Part shown: in pieces, positions 49,234 through 57,190 of the stretch | Layout: each line of letters opens with the position of its first letter | How positions within the stretch are numbered: position 1 is the first letter of the stretch | Assembly (NCBI RefSeq): GCF_024508295.1 | Contig: NZ_CP101990.1 | Location: 496,001 to 560,000, forward strand | Direction: 5' to 3' | Length of the DNA stretch: 64,000 bases | Source of the DNA: Aeromicrobium duanguangcaii | GTDB lineage: Bacteria; Actinomycetota; Actinomycetes; Propionibacteriales; Nocardioidaceae | Notes under the pieces: model-generated | Seen by the model: only the letters and a program-made list of their open reading frames with translations | Databases searched by the model: none | Told to the model about the DNA's origin: nothing | Program-made: the position numbers and the translations under genes

Positions 49234-50199
49234 ATGAACGACGCAGACGTGATCGACGCCGAGGTTGCGGCGGACGACACCATCAGTTTCAGCCGGCACG
49301 GGTACGAACGGCGCCGCCCGACGTGGGACGACACGGACATGGCGGACGTCGCCGGACGCACCGTGATCGTCTCCGGTGGCACGGCCGGAGTCGGCCTGGG
49401 TGCCTCGACCAGTCTGGCGGCGCTCGGCGCTCACGTCGTGATGCTCGGTCGAAACCCCGACCGCGGCACCGCGGCCGTCGAGGAGATCACGGCGGCGACG
49501 GGCAACGCGAACGTCGAGTGGATGCCGTTGGACCTGGCGTCGCTGCGCTCCGTGCGCGACACCGCCGAGATGCTGCTCGAGCGGTTCCCGCGGATCCATG
49601 CGCTGATCAACAACGCCGGCGGCATGTGGGACACGTGGCAGACCTCGGCCGACGGCATCGAGATGAGCTGGGCGACCAACGTGGTCGGCCCGTACCTGCT
49701 GACCGAGCTGCTGCTGGACCGGCTGGCCGAGTCGGCCCCCGCACGCATCGTCGAGATGACGTCCGGCGGCGCTTACAGCCAGCGGCTCACGCTCGGGGAG
49801 CTGCGCGGCGAGGAGGACGCCTTCGACCCGAAGGCCACCTATTCGCGCACGAAGCGCGCCCAGATCGTCCTGACCGAGCTGCGTGCCGCCGAGCTGGCCG
49901 ACCGCGGGATCGTCGCCCACGTGACGCACCCGGGCTGGACCGACTCGCCCGGACTGCGTGAGTCCGGCGCGATGCAGGGCTTCATCCGTCGGTTCGAGTC
50001 GGACTTCCGCACGCCCGAGCAGGGTGCCGACACGGCCGTCTGGCTGACCAGCGCCCGCGAGCCCGGCACCACCACCGGCCTGTTCTGGCACGACCGCCGG
50101 CCGCGCGACACGCACCGCACCGAGGCGACCCGCGAGACCGAGGAGGACCGTCGCGAGCTCATCGAGCTGCTGCGCCGCGCCTGCGGCCTGCCGGTCTGA
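49234..50199 (+). CDS. SDR-family oxidoreductase (retinol dehydrogenase-like)
   Basis: A 321-residue short-chain dehydrogenase with an N-terminal extension of about 35 residues. The cofactor motif is SGGTAGVGLG and NNAGG is present. A Ser in MTSGGAYSQ and Tyr/Lys in YSRTK form the active site, with the long insertion RLTLGELRGEEDAFDPKAT between them that is typical of the retinol/protochlorophyllide-type subgroup. Expected to oxidise or reduce a hydrophobic alcohol/ketone. It stands alone between two terminators, with a leaderless promoter under site E. Confidence 0.88.
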   Translation: MNDADVIDAEVAADDTISFSRHGYERRRPTWDDTDMADVAGRTVIVSGGTAGVGLGASTSLAALGAHVVMLGRNPDRGTAAVEEITAATGNANVEWMPLDLASLRSVRDTAEMLLERFPRIHALINNAGGMWDTWQTSADGIEMSWATNVVGPYLLTELLLDRLAESAPARIVEMTSGGAYSQRLTLGELRGEEDAFDPKATYSRTKRAQIVLTELRAAELADRGIVAHVTHPGWTDSPGLRESGAMQGFIRRFESDFRTPEQGADTAVWLTSAREPGTTTGLFWHDRRPRDTHRTEATRETEEDRRELIELLRRACGLPV

Positions 50200-50213
50200 T
50201 CTGCTGAACGCAC

Positions 50214-50246
50214 CACCGCCCCGACCCAGGCTGGGTCGGGGCGGTG
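50214..50246. terminator. Bidirectional terminator between SDR and SnoaL-like gene
   Basis: Arms CACCGCCCCGACCCAG and its complement are nearly contiguous, a very stable stem between convergent genes. Confidence 0.88.
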
Positions 50247-50264
50247 GCGTTTCCGGGGGGCGGC

Positions 50265-50651
50265 TCAGCTGCTGAAGCGAAGAGCCTCGGCCGAGTCGAT
50301 GTACTCGTCGAGACGCTCGATCAGCCCGTCCTCGCCGATCGTGACGACGACGCAGGCGTGCAGCTGGACCGGCTCGCCGCTGCGCACGTTGATGCCGCGC
50401 AGGACGTGTTGCTGAACGACGCCGCCCTCGAACACCTGGATCCGGCGATCGGTGTACTCGCGGTCGGTGACGCGTTCGGAGATCCGGCGCAGCACCTTCG
50501 CGTTCTGCTCGACCGTCTGCTCGACGCCGTCGTTGTTGTGCCAGATGACGGCGTCGGGCGCGTAGACGTTGAACAGGTCGGCCGGGTCGCCGGCCTGGGC
50601 GGCCGCGATGATGCGGTCGAGCAGTTGGACGTAGGGGTGGCGGTCGTTCAT
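50265..50651 (-). CDS. SnoaL-like / NTF2-fold protein
   Basis: A 128-residue NTF2-like alpha+beta barrel protein. The N-terminal helix PYVQLLDRIIAAAQAGDPADLFNVYAPDAVIWHNND and the strand VVTIGEDGLIERLDEYID match polyketide cyclase SnoaL-like and ketosteroid-isomerase-like folds. Asp and His residues in VIWHNND could line the pocket, but the activity is unknown. It starts 9 bases after the stop of the upstream acyl-CoA ligase and is presumably co-transcribed with it from the promoter region near 52400. Confidence 0.85.
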   Translation of the reverse strand: MNDRHPYVQLLDRIIAAAQAGDPADLFNVYAPDAVIWHNNDGVEQTVEQNAKVLRRISERVTDREYTDRRIQVFEGGVVQQHVLRGINVRSGEPVQLHACVVVTIGEDGLIERLDEYIDSAEALRFSS

Positions 50652-50659
50652 GGTTCTCC

Positions 50660-52381
50660 TCAGATATGGGCGGTGCGGCGCAGCTCGCGCTTGAGCACCT
50701 TGCCGACGGGGTTGCGGGGCAGCTCGTCGCGGATCTCGAGCCGCTCGGGCAGCTTGTAGGAGGCGATCTTCGACTCACGCAGGAACTCGATGAGCTCCTC
50801 GAGGGTCAGGGACGCACCCGGGTTGAGCGTGACGACCGCGGCGACGCGCTCGCCCATCTGCTCGTCCGGATCGCCGACGACCGCGACGTCCGCCACGGCA
50901 GGGTGCTCGCCGATGAGCGCCTCCATCTCGGCCGGCGCGATGTTCATGCCGCCGCGGATGACGAGGTCCTTCCCGCGATCGAGGTAGCGCAGGAACTGGT
51001 TCCGGTCACCGGCGATCTCGAAGATGTCGCCGGTCTTCAGCATCCCCTGCTCGTCGAACGGGTTCGCGCGCGTCTCGGGGTTGAGGTAGCCGGCGAAGAC
51101 CGTCGGGCCGCCGATGCGCAGCTCGCCGGGCACGCCGGGCTCGGTGACCTCCTCGCCCGTGATCGGGTCGACCAGGCGCAGCTGGACCCACTCCGAGACG
51201 GCCGAGGACCACGTGACGCCCGGTGCGCCGTAGCGCGGGAAGAACTGCGCGCGGTCGTCCGCCTCGGGGAAGTCCTCGAGGCTCGACAGCAGTGCGATGC
51301 CCTCGTTGGAGCCGAAGAAGTTGATGACGCCGATGCCGAGCTTCTCCTGCCAGCCGCGCACCATGACGGGCTGCAGCGGCGCCGAGCCCGAGCCGATGCG
51401 GGTCAGGCTCGACAGGTCGATCTGGCTCAGCAGGGCGTCGTTGTGCAGCAGCATCCACAGCAGTGCCGGCGGCGCGACGGTGTAGGTCGCCCGCTCGCCG
51501 GCGATCTGGCCCAGGAAGGTCTTGAGGTCGAACGGGTGGTGCTGCACCAGCACGCCGCCCGTGCGCAGCCACGGCAGGAACATGCCGTTGATGCCGGCCA
51601 TGTTGACCATCGGGAAGGGGTTGAGCAGGACGTCGTCGGCCGTGACCTTCGGGGCGTCGAGGGTCGCCGTGCTGATCGCGATCCACTCCAGGTGTGCGCG
51701 GGGCACGCCCTTCGGCTCGCTCTCGGTGCCCGACGTCCAGCAGATCGTCGCGCAGTCGTTCGCGTCGTTCGGGTCGGCGGCGCGGCGCTCGGCGACGCGG
51801 GCCCGCTGCTCGTCGGTCGCGACGGCGGGCGACCAGCCCGTGACCTGGTCGGGGAGGCCCTCGAGCTCGGTCGCGTCGCTGTACGCGATGACGGTCTCCA
51901 AGGTCGGGACGCGGTCGCTCAGGGCGGCGGCCTCCTCGGCCGGCCGGCGGCCCGCGAAGGCGGGCGAGCCGATGAACGCACGGAAGCCGGCCTGGTTCGC
52001 CATGCCCACGATCTCGTGCTCTCGGTACTGCATGGGAAGTGGCGAGACGATGATGCCCAGCAGCCACGCGCCGAGGTAGACCTCGGCCAGCTCGATCGTG
52101 TTGGGCAACTGCACGCCGACCACGTCGCCGCGCTGGAGGCCCAGCTCGTCCAGGCGTGCCGCGACCGTCTGGACCTCGGCGTCCAGCTCGGCCCACGTGA
52201 GCCGTCGCGGAGCCGATCCGAGCAGGTCGGAGCGGTTCGCGGGGTCGACGATCGCGAGTCGGTCGGGCCGCTCGCGCACCTGCTGGAGGTAGAAGTCGTC
52301 GAGCGTCTCGTCGGTCCACCACCCCTTCGACTGGAACTCCCGGACCTTCGCCTGCGGATGCAAGCCCCGTGCGATCGACAT
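50660..52381 (-). CDS. AMP-dependent acyl-CoA ligase
   Basis: A 573-residue ligase paralogous to 39781-41478: both have the SKGWWT / EQGWWT start, VGVQLPN, the variant P-loop TSGTESEPKGVPR, FFGSNEG, and the C-terminal RNPVGKVLKRELR with the catalytic lysine. The start at 52381 follows GAGGAGAG; the frame is open another 222 codons upstream but that part lies antisense to the divergent SDR. It is divergent from the SDR at 52469 and shares site F with it. Confidence 0.92.
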   Translation of the reverse strand: MSIARGLHPQAKVREFQSKGWWTDETLDDFYLQQVRERPDRLAIVDPANRSDLLGSAPRRLTWAELDAEVQTVAARLDELGLQRGDVVGVQLPNTIELAEVYLGAWLLGIIVSPLPMQYREHEIVGMANQAGFRAFIGSPAFAGRRPAEEAAALSDRVPTLETVIAYSDATELEGLPDQVTGWSPAVATDEQRARVAERRAADPNDANDCATICWTSGTESEPKGVPRAHLEWIAISTATLDAPKVTADDVLLNPFPMVNMAGINGMFLPWLRTGGVLVQHHPFDLKTFLGQIAGERATYTVAPPALLWMLLHNDALLSQIDLSSLTRIGSGSAPLQPVMVRGWQEKLGIGVINFFGSNEGIALLSSLEDFPEADDRAQFFPRYGAPGVTWSSAVSEWVQLRLVDPITGEEVTEPGVPGELRIGGPTVFAGYLNPETRANPFDEQGMLKTGDIFEIAGDRNQFLRYLDRGKDLVIRGGMNIAPAEMEALIGEHPAVADVAVVGDPDEQMGERVAAVVTLNPGASLTLEELIEFLRESKIASYKLPERLEIRDELPRNPVGKVLKRELRRTAHI

Positions 52382-52404
52382 GGCCTCTCCTCGTGACACT
52401 TCAA

Positions 52405-52432
52405 TTGACAGTGTGATACAGATTACTACAAT
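52405..52432 (+). promoter_or_regulatory. Strong promoter of the SDR-ligase pair
   Basis: TTGACA (52405-52410), 16 bases, TACAAT (52427-52432): the best consensus promoter in the window. The -10 lies inside the site F dyad. Confidence 0.6.
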
Positions 52433-52441
52433 AAACGTAGT
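52425..52441. promoter_or_regulatory. ACT-N11-AGT dyad, site F
   Basis: ACTACAATAAACGTAGT has perfect ACTAC/GTAGT half-sites 7 bases apart and covers the -10 and predicted start of the SDR promoter, a repressor arrangement. A second short dyad, TCAATTGA (52401-52408), lies just upstream. Confidence 0.65.
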
Positions 52442-52468
52442 CAGTCGACAAGGGAAGAGGTGGGGTCC

Positions 52469-53239
52469 ATGAGCGCCGGACGTCGTACGCCGGTCACCGG
52501 CAGCACCGTCGTCGTGACGGGAGCCAATCGCGGGATCGGATTGGCGTTCGTCCAAGAGGCTCTCGCCGCCGGAGCGGCGAAGGTCTACGCCGGGGTGAGG
52601 GACGTCGGCGACGTCACGGACGAGCTGGCCGCCACGGGCGCCGAGATCGTCGCGCTCGACGTGGTCGACCGCGCCCAGGTGCAGGCCGCGGCCCGCACCT
52701 GCTCCGACGCCACCGTGCTGATCAACAACGCGGGACTCTTCACGGGCAACCGCCTCGTCCAGGCCGACGACCCCGACGCCGCCCGCCGCGAGATGGAGGT
52801 CAACTACTTCGGCCCGCTCGAGACCACGCGCGCGTTCGCGCCGGTGATCTCGGCCAACGGCGGCGGCGCGATCGTCAACGTGCTGTCGGTCGCGGCCATC
52901 GCGCCGACCGCGTTCATGGGCGGCTACTCGACCTCGAAGGCCGCCGCGCTGTACCTCGGCGGCATCGCGCGGGCCGAGCTCGAGCCGATGGACGTCGGTG
53001 TGACGTCGCTGATCGTCGGCTCCGTCGAGACCCGGATGGCCGCGCACGTCGACGGCCAGAAGGAGGATCCGCGCGACGTCGCCCGGATCGGCCTCAAGGC
53101 GATGTCTCGCGGCGACTGGACCTGCGACACCGATCGCATGGCCATCGACTCGCGCGCTCGCATGGCGCGCGACCCCATCCGCTACGAGCGCGGCCTGGGC
53201 AAGCTGCTGTTCGTCGACCAGCTGGTCACCAAGCCGTGA
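52469..53239 (+). CDS. SDR-family oxidoreductase
   Basis: A 256-residue classical SDR. The cofactor motif is VTGANRGIG, with INNAG, catalytic Ser in NVLSVAA and Tyr/Lys in YSTSK. The region after the active site (IVGSVETRMAAHVDGQKEDP) matches the group with short C-terminal substrate loops. ATG at 52469 lies behind AGAGGTGGGG; a GTG at 52460 is unlikely. The stop overlaps the next acyl-CoA ligase by 4 bases (GTGA). An SDR coupled to a ligase suggests oxidation of an alcohol or ketone linked to activation of the acid. Confidence 0.91.
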   Translation: MSAGRRTPVTGSTVVVTGANRGIGLAFVQEALAAGAAKVYAGVRDVGDVTDELAATGAEIVALDVVDRAQVQAAARTCSDATVLINNAGLFTGNRLVQADDPDAARREMEVNYFGPLETTRAFAPVISANGGGAIVNVLSVAAIAPTAFMGGYSTSKAAALYLGGIARAELEPMDVGVTSLIVGSVETRMAAHVDGQKEDPRDVARIGLKAMSRGDWTCDTDRMAIDSRARMARDPIRYERGLGKLLFVDQLVTKP

Positions 53240-54828
53240 GCTCGCTCGCGGCCGGCCTGGAGACGCACGGGGACGGCTCGCCGTTCGTGCGGCTCGAGGA
53301 CGTCGTGCGCCGGAGCGCGGCGCACGACCCCGAGGGCACCGCCCTGATCGAGCCCGGCCGGCGCGTGACGTTCGCCGAGCTCGACGCGTCGAGCAACCGG
53401 TTCGCCCGGGCTCTGCTCGCCGACGGCGTGCAGCCGGGGGACCGGGTCTGCCACATCGGCGAGAACAGCGTCGCCTTCTTCGACGTGCTCTACGGCGCGG
53501 GCAAGGCCGGCGCGATCCCCGTGCCGATGAACTTCCGGCTCGCGCCGCCCGAGGTGCTGCAGATCGTGGAGGACGTCGAGCCCCGCGTGGTCGTCCTCGG
53601 CGCCGGCATGGAGCACCACGGCGCCGCGATCGCGGCCGTGCCGGGTGTCGCCCGCGTCGTCACCGTCGAGCCCGCCGACGGGCTGACGGACCTGTCCACC
53701 TGGGCCTCGGAGCAGCCGGCCACGGACCCGGGCATCGCCCGCGACCCCGAGGACACGGCCGTGATGTTCTACACGTCGGGCACGACGGGCCGGCCCAAGG
53801 GCATCGAGCTCACGGGCGTGAACGTCAGCTCGTCGCTGGCCTGCCCGCTCTCGCTCGTGCGGTTCGACCGGGACTCGGTCGCGCTGGCGCCGGTGCCGTT
53901 CTTCCACGTCACGGGCTTCGGACTGGCCCTCATGGCGAACCTCAAGGGCTCGGCCCTGCTGATGATCAACCCGCAGGGTCCGGCCGACCTGCTGGGCGTG
54001 TTCCAGGAGTACCGGGTCAGCCACGGCGTGCTGGTCCCCACCGTCATCCAATTCATGCTGGACCTGCCCGAGTCCCGCACCGGCGACTGGTCCGCGCTGC
54101 GCTGTCTCATGTACGGCGGCGCGCCCATGCCCGAGTCGGTCCTGCGCGACGCGACCGAGGTGTTCGGCTGTGACTTCATCCAGGGCTACGGCCTCACCGA
54201 GTCGACCGGCGGCGTCGCCTTCCTGGCGCCGGAGGACCACCGCACCACCCCCGAGACGGTCCACCGGCTGCGGTCGGTGGGCCGCGTGCGCGGCGGCAAC
54301 GAGCTCCGTGTGATCGACCCGATGACCGGGGCCGACCAGCCGCCCGGCGTGCGCGGCGAGGTCCTCGTCCGCGGCGGGAACGTCATGAAGGGCTACTGGC
54401 GGCGCGCGCAGGACACGGCCGACGCGGTCGACGCCGACGGCTGGCTGCACACCGGGGACGGAGGCCACCTCGACGAGGACGGCTACCTGTTCCTGGGGGA
54501 CCGGCTCAAGGACATGATCGTCTCGGGTGGCGAGAACGTGTACCCCGCCGAGGTCGAGAGCGTGCTCACGGCACATCCGGGCGTCGCCCAGGTCGCCGTC
54601 ATCGGCGTGCCCTCCGACCGGTGGGGCGAGTCGCCCATGGCGATCGTCGTCCGGTCGAGCGGACCCGAGGGCGCCGCGCTCGACGCGGCGGCGGTGATCG
54701 GCTGGGCCCGCGAGCGGCTCGCGCACTACAAGTGCCCGGTCGACGTGGCGTTCGTCGACGCGTTGCCCCTCAATGCCAGCGGCAAGCTGCTGAAGGTGCG
54801 GCTGCGCGAGGAGTTCGCCGGCTCCTGA
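53236..54828 (+). CDS. AMP-dependent acyl-CoA ligase
   Basis: A 530-residue ligase. The P-loop is YTSGTTGRPKG, followed by QGYGLTEST (A5), GWLHTGDGG (A7), DRLKDMIVSGGENVYP and the C-terminal lysine in PLNASGKLLKVRL. It resembles the ligase at 55631-57190 (GENVYPAEVE, HYKCP) more than the WW-type pair. The start is GTG inside the SDR stop. It is followed by a strong terminator. Confidence 0.93.
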   Translation: MSSLAAGLETHGDGSPFVRLEDVVRRSAAHDPEGTALIEPGRRVTFAELDASSNRFARALLADGVQPGDRVCHIGENSVAFFDVLYGAGKAGAIPVPMNFRLAPPEVLQIVEDVEPRVVVLGAGMEHHGAAIAAVPGVARVVTVEPADGLTDLSTWASEQPATDPGIARDPEDTAVMFYTSGTTGRPKGIELTGVNVSSSLACPLSLVRFDRDSVALAPVPFFHVTGFGLALMANLKGSALLMINPQGPADLLGVFQEYRVSHGVLVPTVIQFMLDLPESRTGDWSALRCLMYGGAPMPESVLRDATEVFGCDFIQGYGLTESTGGVAFLAPEDHRTTPETVHRLRSVGRVRGGNELRVIDPMTGADQPPGVRGEVLVRGGNVMKGYWRRAQDTADAVDADGWLHTGDGGHLDEDGYLFLGDRLKDMIVSGGENVYPAEVESVLTAHPGVAQVAVIGVPSDRWGESPMAIVVRSSGPEGAALDAAAVIGWARERLAHYKCPVDVAFVDALPLNASGKLLKVRLREEFAGS

Positions 54829-54867
54829 GGCGACCAGACGTCGGGTGTTCCCCTCCCGACGACGCGA

Positions 54868-54899
54868 CAGGGGCGGGCCCGTCACCGGACCCGCCCCTG
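54868..54899. terminator. Bidirectional terminator between ligase and VOC gene
   Basis: A 14-base arm CAGGGGCGGGCCCG pairs with 54886-54899 with one mismatch around a 4-base loop, between convergent genes. Confidence 0.82.
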
Positions 54900-54911
54900 C
54901 TCGTCGTGTGC

Positions 54912-55634
54912 TCAGGCGTGCTGCACGCGGAAGGTGACCTGCCCGAAGTCGATCTCGTCGGGAAGACCCTGCCCTGCCGGCGTCGCAACGACGTCGATGG
55001 CACTGAGGCGCGCGACGTCGTCCTTCACGAAGCGCACGGTGCGCTCGCCCAGCCGGACGAGGGGCACGTCGTCCCACTCGTCGAGCTCGACACCGAGGAC
55101 GGCCGCCCAGAGCTCGGCGCGGGCCACGGGATCGGCCGTGGCCACGTCGATGCCCACGACGTCGCCGATCAGCGGCTCGGCCGGGGTCTCGAAGTCGACG
55201 TCGTCCCAGTGCCACGCCTGCGGGTCGGGGATCTCGTCGAGCTCGAGGAGCAGGCCCATGTCGCCGGGGTGGAACTGGATGATGCGCTTGCCGTGGACGT
55301 CCAGGTCGACGGCGATCCGCACGCCGGCCGCCTCGGCCGCCGCCAGGTGCGGCGTCAGGTCGCTCACCTGGATCGAGGCGCAGTAGCCGGCCGTGCCGCC
55401 GACCTTCGCGAGCCAGCCGTTGATGGGCGCCTTCTCGTTCAGCGGCGCGACCAGCTCCAGGTACGCCACGTCGCCGACCGGGAGGGTCTCGTCGGCCATG
55501 CCGACGTCCTCCAGCATCGGATCGGTGTACCCGGGGGCCAGGCCGAAGAGCTCACGCAGGCGGTCGCCGTCGCCGGCGAAGTCAGCCGTGCCGAGCGCGA
55601 CCTGGCGCAGGATGGGGAAGGGGGACGTGGTCAT
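54912..55634 (-). CDS. VOC-fold protein, 240 residues
   Basis: Same length and organisation as the protein at 41478-42200: LRQVALGTADF opens module 1, IIQFHPGDMGLLLELDEI provides the His and Glu of the metal site, and a second module starts at VVGIDVATADPVA. Three Trp/His-rich residues (PQAWHWDDVDF) follow the metal strand in both. It overlaps the stop of the upstream acyl-CoA ligase by 4 bases (ATGA), again a ligase-VOC pair. AAAGGA is the ribosome site. The reaction is unknown; an epimerase, isomerase or dioxygenase on a CoA-linked or ring substrate is possible. Confidence 0.83.
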   Translation of the reverse strand: MTTSPFPILRQVALGTADFAGDGDRLRELFGLAPGYTDPMLEDVGMADETLPVGDVAYLELVAPLNEKAPINGWLAKVGGTAGYCASIQVSDLTPHLAAAEAAGVRIAVDLDVHGKRIIQFHPGDMGLLLELDEIPDPQAWHWDDVDFETPAEPLIGDVVGIDVATADPVARAELWAAVLGVELDEWDDVPLVRLGERTVRFVKDDVARLSAIDVVATPAGQGLPDEIDFGQVTFRVQHA

Positions 55635-57190
55635 CCGATGGTCCTTTCGGCGGCGGCCCAGTGGGGGGCGCGCAGCTCTCGCTTGAGGATCTTCCCCGAG
55701 GGGTTCCGGGGGAGCATCTCGATCACCTCGACCGAGGTGGGGCACTTGTAGTGGGCCAGGCGCTCACGGCAGAACGCGATGATCTCCTCGCTGGTCACCG
55801 ACTCGCCCTGACGGGTCACCACGACGGCGTGCGGCGTCTCGCCCCAGCGCTCGGAGGGGATGCCGATGACGGCGACCTCCTGCACGGCCGGGTGCGCCAT
55901 GAGCACGTTCTCGACCTCGGCCGGGTACACGTTCTCGCCGCCGGTCACGATCATGTCCTTGAGTCGGTCCTTGAGGAACAGGTAGCCGTCCTCGTCCAGG
56001 TAGCCGGCGTCGCCGGTGCGGAACCAGCCGCCGTCGAAGAAGGACGCCTCGGTCGCGTCGGGACGACGCCAGTAGGACCGCGTCACGTTGGCGCCGCGGG
56101 TCACGATCTCGCCGACCTCGCCGGCGGGCACGTCCTTGCCCTCGCCGTCGACGACGCGCAGCTCGACCCCGGGCACGGCGCGGCCCGCGGACTGCAGCTT
56201 GCTGTCGGCGCCGACGACGTGGTCCTCGGGACGCAGGATCGTCAGCACGCCGATGGTCTCGGTCAGGCCGTAGCTCTGCGAGAGCTTCGCGTCGAAGATC
56301 TTCTGCGTGCCGAGCATGACCGTCTCGGAGATCGGGGAGCCGCCGTAGACGAGGTGCTGGACGCTGGAGTAGTCGGCCGCGGCCGCCTGCGGGTTCGCGA
56401 TGACCATCGCCATGACGGTCGGGACCATGATCACGTGGGTCGCGCGGTGCGCGACGAGCAGGCCGATCATGCTCTGCGGCGTGACCTCGATGAACTGGAT
56501 GATCTGGCCGCCGTGGGCCAGCGAGATGAGCGACCAGCCGCCCGCGGCGATGTGGTAGTACGGCGTCGGCACGAGGCTGACCGTGTCGGGCCCGACCTCG
56601 AACTGCGCCGAGAAGGCGGCGACCGCGGCGAGCATCGCGTCGCCGGTGGTGGTGACGCCCTTGGGGGTGCCGGTCGTGCCGGAGGAGTACATCAGCGACA
56701 ACAGCTCGTCGCCGGTCACGTCCTGGCGCGGATCGGTCGCGGACTGCTGCGCGAGCCACGGTTCGTAGCCGACCCAGCCGTCCGGGACGGTGGGCTCGCC
56801 CTCCTGGCTGAAGACCACGCGCAGGCCGGTGTAGTCGGCGGGCACGAGGCCGGTCAGGTGGTCCTCGACCACGAGGACCGACGGCTCGGCGTCGGAGAGG
56901 ATCCAGGCGATCTCGGGGGCGGACAGCCGGAAGTTCAACGGCACGACGGCGGCGCCGGACTTGGCGGTGCCGAAGAACAGCTCCCAGAACTCGGTGCCGT
57001 TGCGAGCGAGGTAGGCGACCCGGTCGCCGCGGTCGAGGCCCTGGGCCAGCAGGCCCGAGGCGACCTGGTTCGTGCGGGTGTCGAGCTCGCCGTAGGTGAC
57101 GGTCCGGCCCTCGCCCACGATCGCGGGGGAGGCGGAGTGGGCCTGGCTGCTGGTGCGGAGGAGATCCGCGACGGTGTGTGCTCCGGTCAT
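55631..57190 (-). CDS. AMP-dependent acyl-CoA ligase
   Basis: A 519-residue ligase. YSSGTTGTPKGV is the P-loop, SYGLTETIG A5, GWFRTGDAG A7, DRLKDMIVTGGENVYP the hinge region, and the catalytic lysine is in NPSGKILKREL. It starts at 57190 with AAGGAAC upstream. It is coupled at both ends: the HxlR-C stop overlaps its start and its own stop overlaps the VOC start. The order HxlR-C, ligase, VOC suggests an autoregulated activation operon. Confidence 0.93.
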   Translation of the reverse strand: MTGAHTVADLLRTSSQAHSASPAIVGEGRTVTYGELDTRTNQVASGLLAQGLDRGDRVAYLARNGTEFWELFFGTAKSGAAVVPLNFRLSAPEIAWILSDAEPSVLVVEDHLTGLVPADYTGLRVVFSQEGEPTVPDGWVGYEPWLAQQSATDPRQDVTGDELLSLMYSSGTTGTPKGVTTTGDAMLAAVAAFSAQFEVGPDTVSLVPTPYYHIAAGGWSLISLAHGGQIIQFIEVTPQSMIGLLVAHRATHVIMVPTVMAMVIANPQAAAADYSSVQHLVYGGSPISETVMLGTQKIFDAKLSQSYGLTETIGVLTILRPEDHVVGADSKLQSAGRAVPGVELRVVDGEGKDVPAGEVGEIVTRGANVTRSYWRRPDATEASFFDGGWFRTGDAGYLDEDGYLFLKDRLKDMIVTGGENVYPAEVENVLMAHPAVQEVAVIGIPSERWGETPHAVVVTRQGESVTSEEIIAFCRERLAHYKCPTSVEVIEMLPRNPSGKILKRELRAPHWAAAERTIG

